Assembly (NCBI GenBank): GCA_958510875.1
Contig: OY294068.1
Coordinates: 12,687,282-12,751,281 of the forward strand
DNA length: 64,000 nt
Reading direction: 5' to 3'
Source: Endomychus coccineus
Taxonomy: Eukaryota > Arthropoda > Insecta > Coleoptera > Endomychidae
In this document: piece by piece, positions 46,701-54,789 of the stretch
Position numbering within the stretch: the stretch's first letter is position 1
Layout: every line of letters begins with the position of its first letter
Program-made: the position numbers and the translations under genes
Notes under the pieces: generated by a model
What the model was told of the DNA's origin: nothing
The model's input: the letters and a program-made list of their open reading frames with translations, nothing else
Database searches by the model: none

Positions 46701-47712
46701 GCTATCAACGCTGGTGTTCCACAGGGATCTGTCTTGGCACCAACTTTGGTTCTGCTCCATATCAACGATCTGCTTGAAGTGATCACCTGTCCCGTGCACA
46801 TGATGATGTCACACTTACGAATTCATTGACCTCTTTAGAACATCGTAAGAAGTTAGGCGATCTCTCCCTTTTCAACAGCTATTTTCATGGTCGTTGTTCA
46901 TCAGAAATCTCGTCTGTTGTTGCACCACGAGCGATTCCAGATAGGCGGACTAGACGAGTTCAAGCTAGTCACAAATCATTGTCAAGCTCGACACCTGCCG
47001 ATCTTCTTTCTACCAGACTTCATTTTTCTATTGAACAGCGAAGTTGTGGAACTCTCTACCTAGTGAGGTATTTCCCTATGGATATAATCTCCGAACCTTC
47101 AAGAAAAATTCGAATGCCTATCTCCTCTCCCAAAATTCCACCGTTGACTCACACGATGTTCTTCGAACATTATAGGTTTCCCTGTCGTGTAGTCAAAGTA
47201 TAGAAAAAAATAGCGTGGGAGTTCTCACAGTGGAATGGAAAATACTTCCACTGAAAACTTTCAACAATTGGAATTCTTCACTATTAATAAGTGAAAAAAT
47301 TCAATTTAATAAAGAAAACAGTATCTTAGCTACAAGGTTTTTAAAGAAAAATATAGAAGAATATAATATTAAATTTTGATGAAAAAACGAACATGACATT
47401 TGAAGAACATTTCATAGAAATAAGTACGTTTTCCATGAAAGAACTGATGAAACTAGTGGTAACATCCGTAACAACTATACTGAAATACCCAGAATTATAA
47501 AATGTGAGTGAATAATCTTTTATAATTAACTTAGCAATGCATTAAAATTAGTTTTCTTTTACATTTAAAATTGTTGGTATTTTTTCGAATTTGATATTGA
47601 AAAATACTCACCTCATCGTACGATTGTGTTCTTCGAAATTGACTTCATTTCCGTAGCATCCATAAATCACGGAAATCAAAATAAATGTAAAACAACTCGG
47701 AGAGAGATACAT
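33219..47712 (-). CDS. Cathepsin D-like aspartic protease homologue, probable pseudoenzyme, 9 exons
   Basis: Pepsin/cathepsin D family (peptidase A1), 418 residues. Exons on the minus strand: 47712-47612, 41293-41140, 39597-39471, 38778-38660, 37649-37462, 37409-37257, 36046-35884, 33648-33556, 33377-33219. All are GT-AG with matching phases and no internal stop. Residues 1-21 form a signal peptide (MYLSPSCFTFILISVIYGCY). Fold landmarks: YGTVVIGHPGQ, HHKYDNKRSSEY, ADGVLGLGL, GGNILLGFVD, YWQFTM, LPKLDFVLGGQ, WVLGASFLVEYYSIYD and the end NKRIGFVKAA. Both catalytic aspartates remain (D106, D304), but DTG is DTA in the first lobe and DTS in the second. At the flap position, where the family has YGSG, it reads EGSY. 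I infer a binding or inactive role rather than proteolysis. Cockroach Bla g 2 is a known inactive member with altered DTG motifs. Intron 1 (6.3 kb) holds several transposons. Confidence 0.92.
34076..34160 (+). repeat. Short interspersed repeat, copy 2
   Basis: Partner of 28,495-28,590 in the same orientation: GCATCTATGAATAAATGTTC, GATGTACCACATTGACTAAT, ACTCGAACTTTC. It lies just left of the 293-bp MITE. Confidence 0.5.
34185..34477. mobile_element. 293-bp MITE with terminal inverted repeats and 8-bp target duplication
   Basis: Ends are CACGGTCGTATACACAGGTC, extending to TGGAAACTC, and its exact inverse (29-bp inverted repeats). It is flanked by ATCTAGAA (34,177-34,184) and ATCTAGAC (34,478-34,485), a near-perfect 8-bp duplication. 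The 8-bp duplication suggests mobilisation by a hAT- or P-type transposase. It lies in a protease intron, with no coding capacity. Confidence 0.85.
34934..35480 (+). pseudogene. Possible hAT-type transposase remnant
   Basis: Shifting frames give LSSFVAIVELEKLYEE, then SLYPYIMNTLAKN, LVELWFNLWKDK and RSKRTFSFTLGRQRLRGL. The order (an LELW-type motif, then a K-R-x-[FY]-[LT]-R-x-T-x-G-x-x-R-L-x-G-L-like end) recalls the C-terminus of hAT/ZMYM-type transposases. Similarity is weak and judged by eye only. Confidence 0.3.
36615..36855 (+). pseudogene. LINE fragment (thumb/connection region)
   Basis: Reads STLSWDDYVRSIAKTASQKL, then GFLFRAKSYFTSQQRL and IYKAQIRPFLDHIWSS, the region after the RT palm in the LINE family also seen at 27.1 and 46.2 kb. 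It is truncated at both ends and lies in a protease intron. Confidence 0.8.
37875..38300 (+). pseudogene. Crypton-type tyrosine recombinase remnant
   Basis: Frames give DILKAAREVSSSLLPAKSKE, then KVYNLLRVEKHQE, ETLMLAYFYEKLGYLANVQY, IAEYLKLSDAS, and the catalytic H-x-x-R box GHCLRRTSASFFA. These are followed by a degraded VLKRHG and AEEYVEESIGNKI, the tail where the tyrosine lies in Crypton recombinases. Stops after KSKEW and near RHGD show it is dead. It lies in the protease intron between exons 5 and 4. Confidence 0.75.
39800..40540 (-). pseudogene. LINE RNase H domain and C-terminal fragment
   Basis: The minus strand shows the RNase H end DELARRGS (one frame), then VSPEPVLGLIKTAFRRDWVE (next frame). 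Then come LLIMRRNHLRTIKGPGH, RRRQLHKIGLFSGCLSSR and EGTEIVKHVFSECI, the zinc-binding-like C-terminus typical of jockey/R1-type LINEs with RNase H. Codon changes and frameshifts make it dead. It lies in protease intron 2. GC content is higher than in the surroundings. Confidence 0.75.
41517..41700 (+). mobile_element. hAT-type element left end (interrupted)
   Basis: CAGGGCCGGATTTAGGAG followed by GGGCAGCCGCCCACAGAGCC matches the terminal look of hAT elements with CAGGGCCGG ends. A G/C-run relic AGGGGCCCCCACCAAAC lies at 43,847, on the far side of the PLE pair. That suggests the PLE pair is nested in a decayed hAT element. Confidence 0.5.
41745..41783. repeat. (TA)n microsatellite at left PLE arm
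   Basis: A run of about 20 AT dinucleotides, matched by a similar run outside the right arm (43,700-43,752). Confidence 0.9.
41895..41923 (-). ncRNA. Hammerhead-like motif (PLE 3' end), copy 3
   Basis: Minus-strand mirror of copy 4: CTGAAGA, an extra A, stem GTCAT/ATGAC, GAA, ATAT, T, with stem I TCTC/GAGA. It lies about 0.38 kb past the endonuclease stop. Confidence 0.5.
42300..42760 (-). pseudogene. PLE GIY-YIG endonuclease fragment, left arm
   Basis: Truncated C-terminal part of a PLE protein, the same 117-residue sequence as the right arm. The Cys-rich linker and core read VIYKICCHDCVGCYVGQTGQ (the GIY...YIG equivalents IYKI and YVGQT), then LKQRLTQHKSD, VVEHCLNTGHNFDF and LEMCHINKTTN. 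There is no RT domain. The frame is broken upstream by the arm-specific duplication of about 33 bp. Confidence 0.85.
42784..43218 (+). pseudogene. PLE GIY-YIG endonuclease fragment, right arm
   Basis: Mirror copy of the left arm. The open frame runs on from upstream (LFKNFNNIKIARYNLITNRQ) through VIYKICCHDCVGCYVGQTGQ to the stop at 43,218. The visible ATG-less start shows a 5'-truncated insertion rather than a true gene start. Confidence 0.85.
43591..43632 (+). ncRNA. Hammerhead-like motif (PLE 3' end), copy 4
   Basis: TCTC, CTGAAGA, an extra A, then a perfect 5-bp stem GTCAT/ATGAC with loop GAATAT. Then come GAA, the self-complementary ATAT, T, and GAGA, which pairs with the leading TCTC as stem I. 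All hammerhead parts are present except a closed stem III. In a dimer that stem could form from the two ATAT sequences. Confidence 0.5.
43700..43752. repeat. (TA)n microsatellite at right PLE arm
   Basis: About 26 AT dinucleotides with one G interruption, adjoining the end of the right PLE arm. Confidence 0.9.
43753..44592. other. Protease intron 1, possible hAT relic then nothing recognised
   Basis: The first 130 bp (with AGGGGCCCCCACCAAAC) may be the distal part of the decayed hAT element that starts at 41,517. The rest is AT-rich with no recognised feature. Confidence 0.35.
44593..45733. mobile_element. Foldback-type element with long (about 450-bp) inverted repeats
   Basis: Left arm 44,593-45,045 and right arm 45,285-45,733 are inverted copies sharing TTTTTGTTCGCTGTACG, GAACAGCTTATCTCATTAAC and AACCCCAAAGGTAATTCGTG. 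Inside the left arm and centre, a short unit with GGGTCGCTGATTACGAA and GGGTCGCTGATCACGAA repeats in tandem. There is no transposase. No clear target duplication is visible. It lies in protease intron 1. Confidence 0.8.
45734..46201. other. Protease intron 1, nothing recognised
   Basis: AT-rich intron sequence between the foldback element and a LINE fragment, with no supported feature. Confidence 0.5.
46202..47215 (+). pseudogene. Internally deleted LINE with 3' end
   Basis: Reads FPSSWKTAKAQPIPKKG, NNYRTIALL, RQYGFR, VALDISKTVDRV, AINAGVPQGSVLAPTLVLLH, INDLLEV, then jumps to the C-terminus SLEHRKKLGDLSLFNSYFHG, RCSSEISSVVAPRAIP and DLLSTRLHFSIEQRS. Between INDLLEV and SLEHRKK the SFADD box, thumb and connection regions are missing, so there is a large internal deletion. 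It ends with GTCAAAG plus an A-rich tail. It is the same family as at 27.1 kb. Confidence 0.85.
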
Positions 47713-47748
47713 TGCTGCACACGCACAGGACTTTCGAAACTGTGTCTG

Positions 47749-47781
47749 GAATGATGTTCAATTGGCGGCACACAATTTATA
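47749..47781 (-). promoter_or_regulatory. Core promoter of the aspartic protease homologue
   Basis: On the minus strand TATAAATT (47,781-47,774) is followed about 28-30 nt later by the initiator-like ATCATTC (47,755-47,749). The predicted start near 47,752 leaves a leader of about 40 nt before the ATG at 47,712. Spacing fits a focused TATA/Inr promoter. Confidence 0.5.
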
Positions 47782-48174
47782 ACCTTCTTTGAAGTCTCTA
47801 AAACGGGGAGTCCCCTAATTTGTATTGATAATGCACCAAAGTAACCACGGAACGGTGCACGAAGTCACCCGAACGCACAGCTGGGCTGATTATTAAGAGT
47901 AAGAGGTTAAAAAAGATCTAAAAGAATATAAAGCAGTCATTGCTGCCGGCATATAATATTGGATCAACAAAACACTATTGGTTATCTCTGTTGTACTAAT
48001 ATAGAATACAGTCGAAGTTTTATCTCCTGGGAGAAACGGTCCGTCGCGTATCCATAGTTACGGATTACAGTACAGAGCTGGACTCCTGAGTTTAAGCGGG
48101 CCAACAAAATATCGGCAGTTTTTGATGGTAATTTTGGCTAGTTATAATTTGTGTATGTATACAACACTATTTAA
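47782..48174. other. Upstream region of the protease homologue
   Basis: No gene seen. It may hold upstream control sequence for the minus-strand promoter; no specific site was recognised. Confidence 0.4.
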
Positions 48175-48519
48175 TCGATTGAACTTGAGATGAATGTGCG
48201 TGAATGGTTGATTTATAGCGGAGCATCGAATCGCATTGTGTTCATCAATGATGTACTATTTTTTCAGCGGTTTATATTCCAAAAAAATATGACTGACGGG
48301 ACCAAATGGTGTAGTTGGTAAACACGCTGAACTAGACATTCAGGAATGTGAATTCGTATCCTGGTTATGGTTCAATGTTTTAACGTTTATTCATCTTCAT
48401 AATCCTATGTTAAATTATCTAAATTATCTTCATAATTTAGAAAATTTAATTCTATATATCTTAATGCACTTACACGAAATTGTGGCCAATTACGCAAAGA
48501 AACATTAAACTTGTTTATA
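48175..48519 (+). repeat. tRNA-derived repeat, copy 1 (degenerate)
   Basis: Starts CGATTGAACTTGAGATG. The tRNA-like part at 48,298-48,370 has a good box A-like TGGTGTAGTTGG, but the box B has decayed to GAATTCGTATCC. It is followed by a shared tail with TTAATTCTATAT and TGTGGCCAATTA. It aligns over its whole length with 48,648-48,980. Confidence 0.7.
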
Positions 48520-48647
48520 CTTATCCAAAACATTTCTAAGTCAGTTCTATTGAAATATATAAGAACCGGGATGCTGTCATTGAATGAGTACTGTCTGAGT
48601 AATTTCCCACCACAGTAATACTCTAACAAACACTCCTCAATTCAAAA

Positions 48648-48980
48648 CGATTGAACTTTAGATGCGTGAATAGTTGATCTATAGCGGAACATCGAATCGC
48701 ATTATGTTCATCAATGATCTACTATCCTTTCAGAGGTTCATATTTACAAAAATATAAAACTGACGGGACCAAAGTGGTGTAATTGGTAAACACGCTAGCC
48801 TAGACATCTAAGAATGTGGGTTCGAATCCCGCCTATGAATCAAAGTTTTACGTTTATTCATCTTTATAATGTTAAATTAGCTAAGTTATCTTCATAATTC
48901 AGAAGATTTAATTCTATATCTCTTAATGAACTTAAACGAAACTGTGGCCAATTAGACAAAGCAACCTTAAACTTGTTTAA
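48648..48980 (+). repeat. tRNA-derived repeat, copy 2
   Basis: Same order as copy 1: CGATTGAACTTTAGATG, tRNA-like centre (48,765-48,838), tail TGTGGCCAATTA. A head, tRNA-like core with pol III boxes and a tail suggest a SINE-like unit or a duplicated tRNA pseudogene locus. Only these two copies lie in the window. Confidence 0.7.
48765..48838 (+). tRNA. tRNA-like sequence with intact pol III boxes (pseudogene)
   Basis: Box A TGGTGTAATTGG and box B GGTTCGAATCC are intact. The D stem GTGT/ACAC and T stem GTGGG/CCCGC fold well. The acceptor ends do not pair properly and the anticodon stem is weak, so the isotype is not assigned. I treat it as a tRNA-derived pseudogene. Confidence 0.45.
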
Positions 48981-50348
48981 ATATACAAGTAGGGACCAAG
49001 TATGGGAGCCTAAAGGCTTTTCTAGATTTTCTAGTTTGAGATGTACTTTCAGAGAGACAGAACCCTTTTGCAAATGCCGATGCCTGGGATGAAATTGAAT
49101 AGAGTATGTCTGCGTTAACACGAAAACAAATTTCAATCACGATAGCATCTTATGATTAAAGGTGTCATAAATACAAACTTCGTAGTGAGGTATCTATCAT
49201 TTTTGTTTTTGCCGGTGCCTAGCAATAGTTTAATTGTAAAATCGTGTTTGAGGATGCAGTAACTCTCTTGTGACGTCGACGACACATTCGTCATCATGGA
49301 AAAAACGTATAGCATGTGGAAAAGTGATCATAGAACTTATTAGGCACTTTTAATCAAAAGCACTTAGGGAACCTAGTTTCCATAGCTGGAACTAACTAGC
49401 CTCCTCTGCCATAAAAAATTAGTTGAGGGAGTTAGCGTACAAGTAGCATACACGTATCATTTTTGTCTTTTTTGTGTATGAAAGCATGTCAGATTTTCAA
49501 AACACGCATACTCTTTAGAAAATAACACAGATTTCGCGTTCGGTATTTTCTGTCGAATTTGGCAAGGAGACCAAGCGCGCGCTTCTGTATATTCATAGTT
49601 CCAGAACCTTTGAATATATATTGTACCACTCAATATAGGAACTTTGAATGAAGGTTACTACTCAATAACACCATTAATGGTTGTGTAATATGAGAAAAAT
49701 AATGTTAAGCACTAGGCACTGAAAGACTTACATTCTTTTTGACTTTTGAGTAAAATTCTGATCATAGAACTATTGATTGGGTTACCTTCCTGACAGGGCA
49801 CAGCTCAGACTATTTATATATTAGTCTGAGGGGCACAGGGTGGATCCTGCTAATTGCGTAGTCAGACTGTATGTACATGATCAAGAGTAGAATATTGAAG
49901 ATATAGATCCACCATTGATGCTACCGCAGAATAAAATATGCTGTGGTGATAATCCTGACTTTGGAATTAATAGCACAGAATACGCAGTATTTTTGAGAAC
50001 AGACTATTAAACATGAGTTGTACCCACCGTCGACGACCGTGGTTGTACCCTTTGAGTAATTATAATAAATACTCAAAGGCTGTACCCCATAGTTACATAT
50101 GCCCATAACGGCGAGAGAATTAAGTGTTGATACACCGAATTCAATGTTCAATCTACATCCTCGGTTCTAGCCGAGCCCCGAGGCGGTAAGATATTTCGCT
50201 TCCGTAATCTGGTATCAAGAACAGATTCACAATAGAATTTGGTTCTGTGATATAATTTTACCTCTATGTATTGTAGCAATATGAATGAACATAACCAAAG
50301 ATTTATTTATAATTCTTAATGCAGATAGTAATAGTAATTAATTTTCCT
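48981..50348. other. Intergenic region upstream of mRpL24
   Basis: No coding gene supported. It should contain the promoter and 5' untranslated exon of mRpL24, which I could not place. A perfect hairpin lies at 50,049-50,079. Confidence 0.4.
50049..50079. other. Perfect 10-bp hairpin
   Basis: CCTTTGAGTA and TACTCAAAGG are exact inverse repeats separated by ATTATAATAAA. There is no U-run or gene to make it a terminator, and its function is unknown. Confidence 0.6.
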
Positions 50349-50359
50349 ATTTTCCAGAA

Positions 50360-51276
50360 ATGAAGCTTACCCAGTTGGTATGTTCTAAAATAGGAAAGTA
50401 TTCCAATGACTTCTCAAATTTGCCAGAACGATACATAAAAAGAGCTTCAGCACAGGTGCATTGGACCAACCCAAAAGGTCCCCAATACAAACCAAACGCA
50501 GTTGTGGAGAAGAAAAACTTCAGGTATACCATGAATAGACCATGGACAATGCAATTTAGACAAGAGAATCCACCTGGGTCGACTAGGAAGAAAGTGTTTG
50601 TCGAACCAATAAAAGATTGGAGCTATTTCAGAGGAGACCGGGTAGAAATTTTAGTTGGAAAGGATAAAGGAAAGCAGGGTCTAGTGAAACAAATTATCGA
50701 AGAGAGAAATTGGGTTATTGTAGAGGGGTTGAACTGCTATTTAAGAAGAATAGGTCAGTAAAACTGTTTTATAGACCTGCATTCTGAATATTTTATCTTT
50801 AGTGACAAATTTTTTAGAAATTGTAGAAGTAAATATTATATGAAAGGTTTTGGTTTCGGGTTTGTGCCTTAGTCAATATTATTAATCCTTTTATAATTTA
50901 ATTAATTCTAGGTAAAGATAAAACATTTGCTGGTGTCATAATCAAGGCAGAAGCTCCACTACTTGTTACAAATCAGGTGTCATTAGTTGACCCATCTGAT
51001 TTAAGAGCCACACCATTTGAATGGCGATATACTGAATCTGGAGAGAAGGTAAGAGTATCTACCAGAACAGGTAGGATAATACCAATGCCTGCCACAGCAG
51101 AAGAAACTATCGACTATAAAACTAAGGCTCTATACAAGGAACAACCAAAAGATTCTTTAGCTGCAGACGTAGATAAAATTACATTTGCCCCAAAATTAGC
51201 TACATTTGAGATGGATATTATGGAAGATATGAGTATTAAAGAAGATAGAATACCACCTAAGTCATATTGGTATTAA
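50360..51276 (+). CDS. mRpL24: Mitochondrial ribosomal protein L24 (uL24m)
   Basis: Component of the large subunit of the mitochondrial ribosome, of the L24/KOW family that binds 23S-like rRNA early in assembly. Two coding exons, 50,360-50,753 and 50,912-51,276, join by a phase-1 GT-AG intron (ATAG|GTCAGT ... TTCTAG|GT) to give 252 residues, a normal length for insects. The KOW motif is at residues 91-125 (FRGDRVEILVGKDKGKQG, then NWVIVEGLN). It continues with TFAGVIIKAEAPLLVTNQVS and DPSDLRATPFEWRYTE, and ends PPKSYWY. The basic N-terminus fits mitochondrial import. An acceptor (TTTTCCAG) stands 3 bases before the ATG, so a separate 5' untranslated exon must lie upstream. No disabling change is seen. 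Confidence 0.96.
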
Positions 51277-51315
51277 TGTATATATAGGTACATACTGTAT
51301 GAGTATTTGTTATTA

Positions 51316-51321
51316 AATAAA
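51316..51321 (+). terminator. Polyadenylation signal of mRpL24
   Basis: AATAAA lies 40 bp after the stop codon, the expected distance for a short 3' untranslated region. Confidence 0.7.
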
Positions 51322-51329
51322 CTAAAATG

Positions 51330-53240
51330 TACTTATTTCTATTCATTCATTCAAAATTTATCATACTTGCAACTTTCACTAAAATGAAGGTCCCGAAATA
51401 TTTAAAAAAATGAATACTGAAAATCGTGGGCGAGAAACTAATTATTGAAAGATCTACCTAGATTAATTAAATCATTTTTATTATTATATTATATTATAAC
51501 AAAACAAACAGATGAGTAACTAAATTAATCACTTCAATGAGAAAAAAGATGCTAAAATCTAAAATAATTCATGTATGAATGATATCTATTTTTGTTGGCA
51601 TAGGTAATGTTTTGTCATTTTTGCTTCAAAGAATAATAAGAATGAACTGTAACTAAATTCCAACAAAAATAATTTCAGAAATGTTCATCTATATATTTTG
51701 TTGTAATATTGGCATTGACTAGGATTCACTACAACCTGCAACTATGGTGTGAATAGATTATATACCGCGACAAGGACCGACAGTTTAAAACTGCTAAATT
51801 ACTGAAAACATTCATTTACTTTATTTATTCGCAGCAAACAACAATATTAGTACTTGTAACTTGTATACTTTAGCATATGTCAGCTAGAACCAACAAGTCT
51901 TGAATAACCATGACTTCTTGGCTAGAAAGCTAAAATCGAGCCGGCAGCATAAAAAGGCTAGAGCTTAAGTCTTAATAATTAGGAAATTTGAACAGCTTAA
52001 AATCTCTCAGTGATTGTTCGTAGATTTTTCTAAATGGTTGACAGTTTTGTTTTGTTGAAATATTTGATTTGATTACCATCAAGCCTTATTAACCTTAATC
52101 GGTATTGTATTCCGTTACTGCCTTATTTGTACTTCTCTCTGTCACAGCCAAAGAGTTCTGTATATAAGTAAACCAGTAGTGTGTTAAGCATAGGAAAGCG
52201 CTGGTAAATAGTCGGACATTCTGTCCTCGCACATTTTAGTGCGCTCTCACTCGCACGGTTTCCCCTTCTATCACAAAGAGTATAAGAATTTAAGAATACA
52301 AAAATAAGTATAACGCGTGCACATCGTTGTCTACTTTATATATAGAACTCTTTGGTCACAGCTCACAGCCACGGAGCACAGAGAAATGATCAATATTCTG
52401 GGAGTTGGCGCGTTGGCGGTTGTCTATCGTTCAGTTCATAATACGGCATTTATTATTAATTATAATAAAAAGATTGGTACCATGGAAATAGGAGGAAGCC
52501 ATAGATTTATGGAGGAACCAAACGAATTGAAGCGATTGTATAATGTGTTGCCTATATTACAGGGGCTAAGACTGAAATGTTAGCTTGAATTATTATCCAG
52601 GGAGACGAACCCTGTAACATGTTTCAGCTTTAGCTTTCCAATGATAGGTGGATTCGACCTAGCTGCTAGTAATATACAATACGTATATTGTTTAATCACT
52701 GTTACCGTTGATTGGGTGAGTGAGAGCACAGAATAGAGAATGTAAGATGCATACAATACATTGGTTTATGTTCATCTATTAACGAGGGATCAAATTTCGA
52801 ATTGATTACAGGAATAAACATATAGATAGAATATTATCTAATGTGTATTCCCGCTACTAGATGTCCTGATAATGTATGGAAGCTGTGAATGTCTTATCTC
52901 CTCAATTTTGAAAACTTTTAAATTAATCGTATGACGCTGTGAGTTTTAGATCTTTGGATATCTATAAAGGCGTGAATTTTGAGAGCCAATTACAGTATTA
53001 TAGCATAAGTTTTGATGAGACTATTCGCTACTAGATGTCTCTGCATGCAATATAGTAGTACAGCGACTACAAAGTCACAAAAAAAACTAGAGCTACCCTC
53101 GCGATGAGGGGACGATTCCGGCGTTACTTTCAAGTTCAAACCACGATTAACCGTGTTAAAGCGTTCCGAAACCCTGAGAATTCTGGCCAAAAAATGTTTT
53201 ACACATTTTAAAACATGTGAAGCCACACTACTGAGACTGA
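51330..53240. other. Intergenic, no gene recognised
   Basis: AT-rich sequence with scattered short open frames. A somewhat GC-richer patch at 52,220-52,280 (GTGCGCTCTCACTCGCACGG) looks promoter-like but no gene follows that I can support. The 88-codon frame at 52,317-52,583 has no recognised motif. Confidence 0.4.
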
Positions 53241-53991
53241 GTTTCCTACTGATTTTGCAATCGGAGCTTTGAGTGCTTGGAAGATAAATTTTGATACTTG
53301 TTCCTCAGACTTTGATGTCTTTGCGAATGAAATTAAGATTTTTCAAAATCCTTTTGATGCTGACATTGAGACCATAGCCCCGGAACTTCAAATGGAAATT
53401 ATTGATTTACAGTGCAGGGATATAATTAAGAACAATTATCAAAACTCATCTTTGTTGGAATTTTATAAGAGTTTTCCACTGGTACAATTTGATAATTTGC
53501 ATAAATTTGCTCGTGGGCTGTTTTCTGTTTTTGGTACTACTTACTTGTGTGAGAGAACATTTTCCAAAATGAAGTACACAAAGAATGTTTACAGATCTAA
53601 GTTAACCGATGAGCATCTTAAATCTCTTTTAATAATTGGTATAAGTAAAATTGGTCCACAACTACTGTCAGAGGAAAATCACAATTACATAAACCTCATT
53701 AGTATTTCATATGTTATAATGTTTATATGTTATATGTTTATGTGTTTATATGTTATCATGCTTATAATGTTACTGGGATTCATTTCAATTATTTGTTAGT
53801 TATAATGTTTAAGTTCAATTTTCTGCGTATTATACTTGTCATTAAGCTTTACTTAGCAAATAAATAAAGCCAAGTTATCATCATTCTGTGTCTTTTTATC
53901 CAACTTATCACAACAACAATAACAACAATAAGCCATTAGCTGTCGCGGACCGCATTGATGACACTGGCGGGCCGTAGTTTGGAGACCCCTG
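53241..53991 (+). pseudogene. hAT transposase C-terminal fragment with right terminal repeat
   Basis: The open frame to 53,799 contains FDNLHKFARGLFSVFGTTYL, CERTFSKMKYTKN and YRSKLTDEHLKSLL. This is the hAT dimerisation region of the GTF2IRD2/ZBED-like transposase group, with frame continuing upstream of the first ATG (DFAIGALSAWKI). The right end GGCGGGCCGTAGTTTGGAGA followed by CCCCTG at 53,991 matches hAT-type CAGGGGTCTCC ends. CTGTAAAG follows as a possible duplication. The N-terminal part, catalytic region and left end are missing. Confidence 0.85.
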
Positions 53992-54789
53992 CTGTAAAGC
54001 AATACACACACTGAACCTATCACCCAAATTGTTAAAATAAATGTATTCAAATTGAATAGTCATTCAGAACAATTGCGAGATAAGGAAAATTTTCAAATTA
54101 CAAAAAGTGAGGGTGAGATGGAGCTAAATTAAACTGCCCTGTGTTCAATATCGGTTGATCTATTCTTTTCTTATCTATACTTCTTGCAGTATAACTCTTC
54201 TGAATTTGAATAACAATAGCTGTTATGTTTTTGATTCACCCAGGGTGTTACGTAAATGGTTATAATGTAGGATATAATTCTCTAACCGTCTAACCGGCAT
54301 AAAGGTCTAAGGAATATAAGGGTGCAAACAGCGTTTCTGTCGGAGACGATGTCTGAATATCAAAAGACGCCACGGGCTATCTCGTTCTCAGTATGCCGTT
54401 TTCTACTTTCGCCAACAATACGCATCTGGAATTATGCAAACATGAAAGAATAATTTGTCGTTTTACCCTTTTGACTTATACATACGTATCCATTGTCTGA
54501 ATGCTTATTACTTGAGGAAAACTATAGTTCGACGACTATTCATTTCAGAAAGAAATTTAGGAGATTGACAAAAATATCTACGTTAGTAACTAGGTTGAAT
54601 AAACAATCAAGATATTGGAACTAGAAGGAGTATTTATAATATATGAATAATGACATGTAACTGTTGTCTTTGGAATTCACAATGCAGTGTTATGTGATTA
54701 AAATAATTAAATAGTAACGTATCTACAAGCCCTGACAATTAAAAATTCCGCTATTATATTTATAATTAAAACTAGTGTAGAGTACTACA
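53992..54789. other. Intergenic, nothing recognised
   Basis: AT-rich with no supported gene, RNA or element. Confidence 0.45.

Noticed and set aside
48765..48838. Functional tRNA gene
   Set aside because: Acceptor stem does not pair and the anticodon arm is poor, although the pol III boxes are good; called a tRNA-derived pseudogene.
52317..52583. 88-codon open frame
   Set aside because: No recognised domain, no splice context and no neighbour to support it. The promoter-like patch upstream is only suggestive.
53853..54050. Minus-strand 65-codon Cys-rich frame
   Set aside because: It overlaps the hAT right terminal repeat and is its antisense reading.
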